From a virus, in IMG/VR virus record IMGVR_UViG_3300033233_000101, positions 1 to 36,047 of that record: a stretch of 36,047 bases of DNA. One strand, 5' to 3'. Position 1 is the stretch's first letter. The number at the start of each line of letters is the position of its first letter. Below the pieces are notes generated by a model. It saw nothing but the letters and a program-made list of their open reading frames with translations. It did no database searches and was not told the DNA's origin. This document shows, one piece after another, positions 29,608-36,047 of this stretch. A program made the translations under genes and the position numbers.

Positions 29608-31626
29608 TTAGCTTACATCATTAGCACGTGTTAATGCAGCAGGCAGTGCAACCTGAACATCGGCATAAACGAAAATAACGATTGTAATATTACCTGTATT
29701 ATCCTTGTAAGGATTGACAAGAATATCATACATTGACCAATCGAGCATCCAAACTTTTGAAAAGTCTCCAAATATCATTGTGCTTGCAGGAACCTGATTA
29801 GAGATTACTACAGGATAACCGTTTACTTCATTACCTTCCATCAAATAGCCGGGAACACTGGCTGATTTTAATCTGCTCTTCATAATTGCACGAATGGATG
29901 GATTAGTAGCGAATTTTAATGCAGCGTTATCAAGATTTGCAATAGCAATATCAGATTCAAATTCAAGAATAGCACTCCAATCCAAATTAGCACCAACTAC
30001 AGAGCCAAGATTTGATGTATTCAAAATTCCGGTTGGTGCATTTCCACCAGCTCCATTTATAACAGCATAATCATAAGCAAGCTTTGCAACCGCATTAAGA
30101 TCATCAACCACAATTGATTCGATGTTTGGCTCTGACTGCAAGAAAAGTTTTCTTCCATAGGTCATTGATGCCTTACCTTCTTTAGGCGAGGCAGTTACCT
30201 GACCAAGAGTTAAATCAGAATCAACGCTATTAAAGTTTTCAGAACCCCAGGCAAACGAACCAGCAGTTAATTGTATTGGAACATCAAGGTTACCTTTTAA
30301 TCCAGACATTAATCTGCATCCCAATTGACCCGCAACAAGAGTATTGCGCGGTAAGCCAATAAATTCACCAGCCAAATGATCTGTACCAACCAAATATCCA
30401 CCAGCAGAAGGTGTACCAACAGCAAGAGTTCTTTTATTTAATTCCTTCATTCTCATTTTATTAACTATTTCAGCAGGAAGCATTAAACCCTTTGCGGTTA
30501 TGCCTGTTTCATTGTGTGCCTTTGCAATAACAGCATCAACAATTTCTTTTTCCTTGCCAGCTTTGAATTCATCATAAGCACGAACTTTGCCTTGTTTAAA
30601 TGCAGCTTCTGCTTTAAGCAATCTGGCAAGACTGAAGTTTTCGATTTCGTTTTTAGATAAACCCAATTCGGTAGATGGTTTTTCAACTGGTTTATCTTCG
30701 TCATAATTATCGAAAACAAGAGCGCGGAACTGATCAACGGAAGTATTAGAACTAATTGCTTTTTTTAATTCAGCATCAAGGGCTTCTTTGCCACCCTTGT
30801 AGGCGTTTGAAAATCGAGATGCAATTGCTTCAAGACCGGCAATTCTATCTCTTTCGGATTTCCTGATTTCATCAGGAGAAGGAACAATAGGTTCACTCAT
30901 TGTATTACCTCTTTCATTTAGTTTAATGTTTAAATCTTGATTTAAGTCTTTAACTGATTTAATTTCATTTTGTAATTCATCTAATTTTTTTTGCAATTCG
31001 GGATCTTCAGAAATTATTTTGCCGTTATTCTGAAGTTCAGCGCGGAATTTAGCGGCTGCATCTGCACCAATTGGCACGAGTGATAATTCTTTTATCTTCC
31101 ACCAGGTGCGCACAAGTAATGGATAATCATCTTTGAATTGATTTTTATATTCAACGCCGTCTATTGATATAGTAGCATTTTTAGGAACTTCAACTGTTTG
31201 CTGTTTATCGGTTAAATAACCGATAGAAACAGAATCAACGTGTCCCTCTTTAATCTTTTGTCTTATTTCCGGCTCCGCTTCACTTACAAGAATTTTTGCA
31301 AGCAAGTAAGTGTTTTCAGTTTTCCAATCGAAAGCAGAACCTACAACATCCTCAATATCGGAGCGGTTGTGTGCATTAAGCAATGGCGCTTTATTGTTAT
31401 CCGGTAATACGGCATATTTCATTGGTAAGATTTCTCTAACAATGCGCCAGTTTTCCCAATCCATAATTAAAGCTGGATCTTCAGTTGTGGCGATAGTTTC
31501 TATTCCACTGTTAATCTGTTCATCAGTTTTAGCACGATCCAAAACAGCAGATTGGCGTGAACACATACCGCCAAAATGATTAGGATTTAATTCTTTGCCT
31601 TCGAGACCTTTAATTTCTATATTCAT
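29608..31626 (-). CDS. Prohead protease-major capsid protein fusion
   Basis: 672 residues in two parts. The first (about 1-200) is an HK97/herpesvirus-type maturation protease: His in LLNAHNRS (about 86), Ser in VDSVSIGYL (about 134), and KELSLVPIGAD after it. The middle (about 215-240) is a coiled-coil scaffold-like segment. From about 243 on is the HK97-fold capsid protein (AGGYLVGTDHLAGEFI, FLQSEPNIESIVVDDL, INGAGGNAPTGIL). An internal start at 30900 with a strong ribosome site may make the capsid part alone. The portal gene overlaps the start (ATGA). Confidence 0.93.
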   Translation of the reverse strand: MNIEIKGLEGKELNPNHFGGMCSRQSAVLDRAKTDEQINSGIETIATTEDPALIMDWENWRIVREILPMKYAVLPDNNKAPLLNAHNRSDIEDVVGSAFDWKTENTYLLAKILVSEAEPEIRQKIKEGHVDSVSIGYLTDKQQTVEVPKNATISIDGVEYKNQFKDDYPLLVRTWWKIKELSLVPIGADAAAKFRAELQNNGKIISEDPELQKKLDELQNEIKSVKDLNQDLNIKLNERGNTMSEPIVPSPDEIRKSERDRIAGLEAIASRFSNAYKGGKEALDAELKKAISSNTSVDQFRALVFDNYDEDKPVEKPSTELGLSKNEIENFSLARLLKAEAAFKQGKVRAYDEFKAGKEKEIVDAVIAKAHNETGITAKGLMLPAEIVNKMRMKELNKRTLAVGTPSAGGYLVGTDHLAGEFIGLPRNTLVAGQLGCRLMSGLKGNLDVPIQLTAGSFAWGSENFNSVDSDLTLGQVTASPKEGKASMTYGRKLFLQSEPNIESIVVDDLNAVAKLAYDYAVINGAGGNAPTGILNTSNLGSVVGANLDWSAILEFESDIAIANLDNAALKFATNPSIRAIMKSRLKSASVPGYLMEGNEVNGYPVVISNQVPASTMIFGDFSKVWMLDWSMYDILVNPYKDNTGNITIVIFVYADVQVALPAALTRANDVS
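30898..30911 (-). promoter_or_regulatory. Internal ribosome site and start in the capsid fusion
   Basis: On the coding strand AAAGAGGT is followed, eight bases on, by ATG (codon 243 of the long frame: MSEPIVPSPDE). The sequence is as good as the best true starts in the window. Translation from here would give a 430-residue capsid protein without protease. Compare lambda C/Nu3, where an internal start makes the scaffold. Confidence 0.65.
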
Positions 31627-33224
31627 TTGAACTCCGTTAATAATTTTGCTTTTCCATTGCCATTGCCGGATGCTGATGTTTGTTCTTTTACAGGTTGCGA
31701 TGGCGCAACATTGTATTTAGTCATCAGCATATTGTATAAATCAGTTAAACCTTTTTTCTCGAATAAAGTTTTTTCAGAAACTATTTGATCCAATTGTTCT
31801 TCCAAATCAATTCCCTGATCAGCGAGAACCTGCTCAAAAGTTTTCTGGAATGATTGAAGTCCGAGTATATTGGATTCCATTTCATCTTTAGGATTAGCAT
31901 ACTGCCAGCGTCTTCCGAACCAATAAGGGCGATTAAATTTATCAAACTTTGCAATAGGCAGATTTAATTGACCGGAAAGGATTGCCATTTCGAGCAAAGA
32001 AACAAAAATTTCATTTACACATTGTTCAGCAAACCAACTTTGGTTATCTTTATGTTCATCACGTTCAGATTGCAATGCAGCACGTGAGACAGAATAATTA
32101 TAGCCCATCCAATCGCCGGTAACAGAAGCATATCCCTGACCAACTCCGGAAGAAATTCCGTGCAGGTTTTTATCAATAAACGGCTCATAAGTAGTTCCTG
32201 GAAAATCAGCTTCCATTGATTTAACCTGATAACCTTTAGGCGCCTGAAAAGTTTGTCCTTCTTCAAGTTCAATTAGCTGATTACCGGAAGTATCTTTACT
32301 TTGACCAACGCCAGCAAGTGTACCGCCATTAAGTACATTTGGTATTTCTTCAAACACCCAGGGAATATTAGCAACCGAACGAACACGAGTAAGTGCGGCT
32401 TCCTCAATTCCATATAACATTTTTAATCTTATTCCAACAGGAGCGAATTGAGTAATGCCGCGTAATTGATGAGCAGTTTCTTTTTTGTAAAGATGAATTA
32501 TATTTTCAGCAGAAATTCTTTCATAATCACCAGACCAATTAACAGTATTTTCAATATCGGATTTTGGATTATTCTTTTTAAACCAGTAAGCAATTTTTTT
32601 CCAGTTTTTGTTTACCTCGATTCCCATTATAATCATATTGCCATTTGGCAAATCTTTTTTAAGACGGAAATCAACCTGATCTGATGTAATTAACTGAGTG
32701 GTAAATCCATATTTATTGTATCCTTTGCCTTTAAGCTTAACAATAAAAACTTCGCCATCGGTAAAAACAGTGTTTAATATAGTTCCGAAATATGATCTTG
32801 TAGTTTCATCACCTTCGATGCTAATACATTTTTCAACACCATAGCGATACCACATTTCATTTATCATACTATTTGCAACGGGATCGAGAACGAATTTCCA
32901 TTCATTACCAAACTGCTGCCATTCGCCTGCTTTATTGCGCAGGGTAAAACCATTTTCGCCAAGGATGCCATTGCGGAAATTGCGCACAATATTTTTTGCA
33001 TAAGGATCATTTTGGAAAAGTTCACGCCCGCGAGCTATCATTGCGGGACCGCCAACAGAGATATCATAATTAAAAGATTTGGCAAAAGAAATCCAGTCAG
33101 CTTTAAGCCGATCAACTTTTGCCATATTATATCCGCGCTGATTAATTGAATTAATAACAGATTGCAGATTGCTTAATTTTTCTTCAAGATTTGCAACGCG
33201 TATTTTATCTTTTCCAAAAATCAT
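31623..33224 (-). CDS. Portal protein, lambda family
   Basis: 533 residues. The N-terminus and the 'RAR-L-RNDPYA-N-VRN' type motif (ARGRELFQNDPYAKNIVRNF) at about 65-85, plus TDGEVFIVKLKGKG, AENIIHLYKKE and the late MGYNYSVSRAALQSERDE, define the lambda gpB-like portal family. It makes the dodecameric ring through which DNA enters. The stop overlaps the start of the protease fusion (ATGA). A weakly acidic, disordered C-terminus (ASGNGNGKAKLLTEFK) ends it. Firm call. Confidence 0.92.
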   Translation of the reverse strand: MIFGKDKIRVANLEEKLSNLQSVINSINQRGYNMAKVDRLKADWISFAKSFNYDISVGGPAMIARGRELFQNDPYAKNIVRNFRNGILGENGFTLRNKAGEWQQFGNEWKFVLDPVANSMINEMWYRYGVEKCISIEGDETTRSYFGTILNTVFTDGEVFIVKLKGKGYNKYGFTTQLITSDQVDFRLKKDLPNGNMIIMGIEVNKNWKKIAYWFKKNNPKSDIENTVNWSGDYERISAENIIHLYKKETAHQLRGITQFAPVGIRLKMLYGIEEAALTRVRSVANIPWVFEEIPNVLNGGTLAGVGQSKDTSGNQLIELEEGQTFQAPKGYQVKSMEADFPGTTYEPFIDKNLHGISSGVGQGYASVTGDWMGYNYSVSRAALQSERDEHKDNQSWFAEQCVNEIFVSLLEMAILSGQLNLPIAKFDKFNRPYWFGRRWQYANPKDEMESNILGLQSFQKTFEQVLADQGIDLEEQLDQIVSEKTLFEKKGLTDLYNMLMTKYNVAPSQPVKEQTSASGNGNGKAKLLTEFK

Positions 33225-33239
33225 TTTAACAAACCGTTT

Positions 33240-33680
33240 TTATTGTCTGAATACACCAAAACTGAGTACGTTAGACCATTTTGTATTGGCAGCTTTTAAT
33301 TTATAAAATGGAGCTTTATGAGTTTTTATGCTAATACTAACAGCGGTTGCAGTTGCAGAAGTTATAGTTGCAAATGTGCCTACGCTTATCCAGTTAACAT
33401 TATCAAAGCTTTTATATAAAGTAACTGTGGTGGCATATCCTTTACCGCCGGTAAGTGTATTTAATTTATAAGCGCCATATAATGCAGTATCTGTACCTGC
33501 AATAGAAAAAGATGGTGAGTATTCTGTTTCCAGTGAATCAACTGATGGATTCCAATAAAAATATTGGCTTGTTGGGTTATAAGTGCTTTTTGAAAATGGG
33601 GTTGTTGTTGTTTGTGCAAAGCTGGTTAAGCTAAAAATTGCAACTAAAAACATTATTGCAAAAAAAGATGAAAGTTTCAT
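33240..33680 (-). CDS. Exported beta-sandwich protein in the head operon
   Basis: 146 residues. MKLSSFFAIMFLVAIFSLTS and FA precede Gln: a clear signal peptide. The mature part ('SPSFSIAGTDTALYGAYKLN', 'VTLYKSFDNVNWISVGTFAT') resembles discoidin-like decoration domains ('S-DG--W'). AAGGAG stands eight bases before the start. It sits between the connector and the portal, where in other phages a decoration or connector protein without a signal is found. Role unresolved. Confidence 0.65.
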   Translation of the reverse strand: MKLSSFFAIMFLVAIFSLTSFAQTTTTPFSKSTYNPTSQYFYWNPSVDSLETEYSPSFSIAGTDTALYGAYKLNTLTGGKGYATTVTLYKSFDNVNWISVGTFATITSATATAVSISIKTHKAPFYKLKAANTKWSNVLSFGVFRQ

Positions 33681-33701
33681 AGCGTACTCCTTTATAAATA
33701 A

Positions 33702-34259
33702 TTATTTAAATGAAATTAAAATTTTATTGCCGGGATCAAGTCCGGCTTCTATTTTTTCCTGAGCTAATTCAGAATCAACTAAACTTTTATAGAAAGCACG
33801 TGCTTCAATCATTTCTTTTAACGTTAAATATTGCAATGCTTTTGAAGAGCCGCCGCGTGTTGTAATTGATAATGATAAAACTTCCTGCGAGGCACGTCCT
33901 TCAATAGCGGATTCAATTGCTTCGAGAGTTTTTTGAGCGTGAGTTCTAAAATCGTAAGTAGTTGCGGTAATTAAATTTTGTTTAACTGTTACTGTAAATC
34001 TATCAATAACTTCTATTGTGCCATCAGTATGCTCAACATAAGACTGTAATATATAAGAGCCTGGAAGCCAATTAGCGGTATTTGCAGATGTTAAAGTAAT
34101 TTTGAAATCATTGCCGGAGGGTATTGCGGAAAAAGTTTCGCGTGCAGCAGAATTAATAAGAACATATTTAAGAGTCCATCCATCACCGGGAAGAAAAGAA
34201 GACAGACTTTCAGTCCACTCTACTTTATCGCCTGCATAAAAAGTTGTTGGTTCGTTCAT
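33702..34259 (-). CDS. Head-tail connector-like protein (gpW type tail)
   Basis: 185 residues. An N-terminal Ig-like part (TFYAGDKVEWTESLSSFLPG; residues about 5-90) is followed by a helical part (about 95-170) with AQKTLEAIESAIEGRASQEV and ALQYLTLKEMIEARAFYKSL, a pattern common in gpW-like connectors that lie next to GpA-type terminases and lambda portals. It probably attaches to the portal. The starting ATG has no strong ribosome site. Two-domain layout is seen; the function is inferred from pattern and place. Confidence 0.65.
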   Translation of the reverse strand: MNEPTTFYAGDKVEWTESLSSFLPGDGWTLKYVLINSAARETFSAIPSGNDFKITLTSANTANWLPGSYILQSYVEHTDGTIEVIDRFTVTVKQNLITATTYDFRTHAQKTLEAIESAIEGRASQEVLSLSITTRGGSSKALQYLTLKEMIEARAFYKSLVDSELAQEKIEAGLDPGNKILISFK

Positions 34260-34356
34260 AAATATGCAATGATAGATTAAAAAAGATGTTAAATTCTATC
34301 TGCATTATAATATATGAGGTAAGCTTTAAAAAGGATTTTTAAGAAAAGTGTAAACT

Positions 34357-34962
34357 TTATTTAATCTTTAAGAAAAATTTAATTTCGTGATCCATAATTG
34401 ATTTAAATTTTAAGTTGATGAAAGCAATAGTTTTTTTCATCACTTCGGGCTGTCTTAACATTGTGGCGGCTCCCGGTCCAAATTTTCTATTTATTGCGCG
34501 TTCAGGATCTTTGGAAGAAGGATTATATTCTCTTATCCAAATGTTTTTAAGCAATCCAGGATTAGTTGCCTTAACAAGATTTTTAATTAAAAAAGTATGC
34601 TTATAAATCTTCGGTTTACCCTTTATTACTTCGACTTCCACTCCCTGATTTTTCTGTTTATGTTTGAACTTAAATAAAGACAACCAAGATTCATTGCCAA
34701 ATATCTCAGCACTTATTTTTATACTATCTAAAGTCTGTCCAATGTGTGCTTCTTTATATCCAGTTATTTGTTCATTCTTGGAATTTTTGCTGGTTAAATA
34801 TTGAAGTTGAATATTATATCTATTTCGTATTTCTTTACGCGCTTGTGTTAAACCCTGTGCAGCCATTTTATTTGTAGCTGAGATTTGAGCTTTGCGTAAG
34901 TTTTTATCAATTGTGCCGAGATAATTGATTGTATTTTTAGTATTCCATTTTACGCTAAACAT
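34357..34962 (-). CDS. Minor tail protein Z-like
   Basis: 201 residues. The first 60 residues (ISATNKMAAQGLTQARKEIR) plus 'ISAEIFGNESWLSLFKFKHK' and the late IREYNPSSKDPERAINRKFG follow the prophage minor tail protein Z pattern. Lambda gpZ helps seat DNA end in the tail; in lambda the gene is downstream of the capsid genes, here it lies before the portal. Overlaps the small HTH gene by eight bases. Confidence 0.65.
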   Translation of the reverse strand: MFSVKWNTKNTINYLGTIDKNLRKAQISATNKMAAQGLTQARKEIRNRYNIQLQYLTSKNSKNEQITGYKEAHIGQTLDSIKISAEIFGNESWLSLFKFKHKQKNQGVEVEVIKGKPKIYKHTFLIKNLVKATNPGLLKNIWIREYNPSSKDPERAINRKFGPGAATMLRQPEVMKKTIAFINLKFKSIMDHEIKFFLKIK

Positions 34963-35170
34963 TTTTACCTCTTGGAAACCAATTTAGGATTTTATCATTA
35001 AAATAAAATCTAAGACTTTTAATATTTTCAATTCTATCAAACCGATGTAAATTTTTATAAACAGTTACACGACTTACTTTTTTAATAATACAAATTTCCC
35101 GGATGCCAACACCGGGTTTAAATTTACGATAATTATTCCTGTAATAATTCTTATAATAATCTTTATCCAT
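34955..35170 (-). CDS. Small helix-turn-helix protein
   Basis: 71 residues, very basic and Tyr/Asn-rich at the start. GVGIREICIIKKVSRVTVYK contains a helix-turn-helix pattern ('SRVTVYKNLHRF' as the recognition helix). Its length suits a regulator of the late genes or a homing-type DNA binder. It overlaps the gpZ-like gene. No family recognised. Confidence 0.6.
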   Translation of the reverse strand: MDKDYYKNYYRNNYRKFKPGVGIREICIIKKVSRVTVYKNLHRFDRIENIKSLRFYFNDKILNWFPRGKNV

Positions 35171-35187
35171 AACAGATACAAGACAGT

Positions 35188-35421
35188 TTAAAATTTTTGT
35201 GAAGATCGCTTAATAAAATCTTCAACATCTTCAATTTGTTCTTTTGTTTGTTCAGATAAAACCTGATCAGGTAAATAATTTATATTATCGCGTTCAAACT
35301 TTTCCTCAACTGCTTTAATAATAAACTCAGTACGATCCCGGCAGGCATCTGAGAGATTATCATAAATCAATTCGCTATAAAGCACAGGAAAGTTTAACAA
35401 TATTTTTTCTTTAATTATCAT
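35188..35421 (-). CDS. Small acidic helical protein
   Basis: 77 residues (MIIKEKILLNFPVLYSELIY, ending FIKRSSQKF). It is acidic and predicted all-helical. ATATATGATAATT precedes the frame without a strong ribosome site. It may be a head or regulatory accessory. Function unknown. Confidence 0.55.
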   Translation of the reverse strand: MIIKEKILLNFPVLYSELIYDNLSDACRDRTEFIIKAVEEKFERDNINYLPDQVLSEQTKEQIEDVEDFIKRSSQKF

Positions 35422-35469
35422 ATATATGATGCATATATATTTGATTCTATCAAATCGAGATTATTTAAT

Positions 35470-35501
35470 AAAATAAAAACATTCTAACCCTTGCGGGTTA
35501 G
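35470..35501 (-). terminator. Stem-loop terminator after the 35509 gene
   Basis: Eight bases after the stop of the 35509-35862 gene, on its coding strand, CTAACCC and GGGTTAG pair around a GCAA tetraloop (35484-35501), followed by AATGTTTTTATTTT. This is a standard Rho-independent terminator layout and would separate the terminase-side genes from the head genes. Confidence 0.7.
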
Positions 35502-35508
35502 TTGGGAG

Positions 35509-35862
35509 TTATACGGACAAAACAACTCGCTTATATTCATCACAATAAACTGTGTTTGGTAAAAATCCTGCTTCAATATCTTTTGTCGCTATTATTATTT
35601 CTATTTGGTCAAACTTTTTAGTTTTAGTATCATATCTCACCATATCTATAACTCCATCAATCGCTATCGGGAATACTACATATCTACTTTGTATATCCTT
35701 CAATTCTTTTACTCTCTTATTTAATAATGGTTTTACTTTTCTAAACTCTTTTTTAATGTGTCTCTCTAATCCAATAGATATTTCTCTCTGCCCGTTGTTT
35801 TGCCGTATAACTCCGGCTTCAAACTGACCGCTACTATCGGTTTGTTGTTTTTCGTTGTTCAT
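35509..35862 (-). CDS. Small protein upstream of the late terminator
   Basis: About 117 residues from the ATG at 35862, which has GGAAAAG upstream; an earlier in-frame ATG at 35883 is also possible (124 residues). The middle is basic and helical (LERHIKKEFRKVKPLLNKRV); the end is beta-like (YDTKTKKFDQIEIIIATKDI). No motif recognised. It lies between the gene at the window end and the terminator. Confidence 0.6.
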   Translation of the reverse strand: MNNEKQQTDSSGQFEAGVIRQNNGQREISIGLERHIKKEFRKVKPLLNKRVKELKDIQSRYVVFPIAIDGVIDMVRYDTKTKKFDQIEIIIATKDIEAGFLPNTVYCDEYKRVVLSV

Positions 35863-35920
35863 TATTTCTTTTCCGTTATTCATAGTTCTAAATTCTTGGC
35901 GGCAGTTTAAGCCGATAACT

Positions 35921-35933
35921 GTTAAACCGACAA
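35921..35933. repeat. 13-bp repeat, copy 2
   Basis: GTTAAACCGACAA, identical to 200-212. This copy contains the stop codon (35922-35924) of the partial frame at the window end. Next to it TTTAACAG/CTTAAACTG form a weak hairpin. Confidence 0.4.
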
Positions 35934-36047
35934 ACGGCTTAGTAAATCAATTTTTAATTGTCTTGTGATTAAGGCGGCAAAGTGTATGTTGTTCTTGAAT
36001 TTTAAGCTATCCACGTAAAAACATTTATCTTTATCTAAAAAGTAGTT
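35922..36047 (-). CDS. 3' part of a small gene entering from the window end
   Basis: On the minus strand a frame open from 36047 reads NYFLDKDKCFYVDSLKFKNN and onward to a stop at 35922 (about 41 codons). Its composition is protein-like. In a circular molecule the start would lie at position 64, but the frame is one base off across the exact join. It may be the other part of the gene beginning at 64, with a lost or extra base at the ends. Confidence 0.4.
   Translation of the reverse strand, partial: NYFLDKDKCFYVDSLKFKNNIHFAALITRQLKIDLLSRLSV

Noticed and set aside
1-36047. Two prophages in tandem around a shared att site
   Set aside because: One set of each module is present with no duplication, no host gene and only one att core; a single circular phage is simpler.

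Overview
The window reads as an essentially complete genome of a temperate, lambda-like siphovirus (HK97-type capsid, long non-contractile tail). The DNA is AT-rich, and almost every gene lies on the minus strand. The exceptions are the repressor, a small membrane protein and the integrase on the plus strand. The likely host group is Bacteroidota/Ignavibacteriota (FCB). Seven predicted exported proteins have signal peptides ending directly before Gln (the Bacteroidetes 'Q-rule'), and the early promoter carries TAnnTTTG. Many genes also have strong AGGAG-type ribosome sites, which fits Ignavibacteriota better than Bacteroidia (inference). No host genes were seen.

Layout along the minus strand. 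A repeat array lies at 3910-4152. It is followed by small terminase (3772), large GpA-type terminase (3300) and a Gp37/Gp68 protein. The genome then appears to close from position 1 to 36047 and continues with small genes, a gpZ-like protein, a connector, the portal, a protease-capsid fusion, head-tail joining and tail-completion proteins and the tail tube. Next come a frameshifted tail chaperone pair, tape measure, distal tail protein, tail hub and a run of exported fibre-like proteins, ending with a beta-helix tailspike. The lysis and accessory block follows: small membrane proteins, a cationic peptide, holin-like and spanin-like proteins, an orphan DNA methyltransferase, a muramidase, a DNA-binding protein, a metallophosphoesterase and a membrane protein.

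A phage attachment site in the 3' half of a tRNA-Val(UAC) lies at about 11.87-11.91 kb, beside the integrase. The lysogeny control region is at 10.0-10.15 kb: a divergent promoter with two inverted repeats separates the repressor operon from the early leftward operon. The early operon carries an AbrB-like protein, an excisionase-like protein, several micro-membrane proteins, a primase, a P-loop ATPase and a VapE-type helicase, and ends at the repeat array. The map matches lambda (packaging site, terminase, head, tail, lysis, att/int, repressor, replication), opened at an arbitrary point between terminase and portal.

Most interesting points: virion-type proteins carrying Sec signal peptides that all obey the Q-rule; a ten-copy TTACTAC array next to small terminase; an internal ribosome start inside the protease-capsid fusion; a nine-A frameshift site in the tail chaperones; an integrase with altered catalytic residues; a palindromic MITE-like element in the late operon; and a 33-residue cationic peptide gene in the lysis block.
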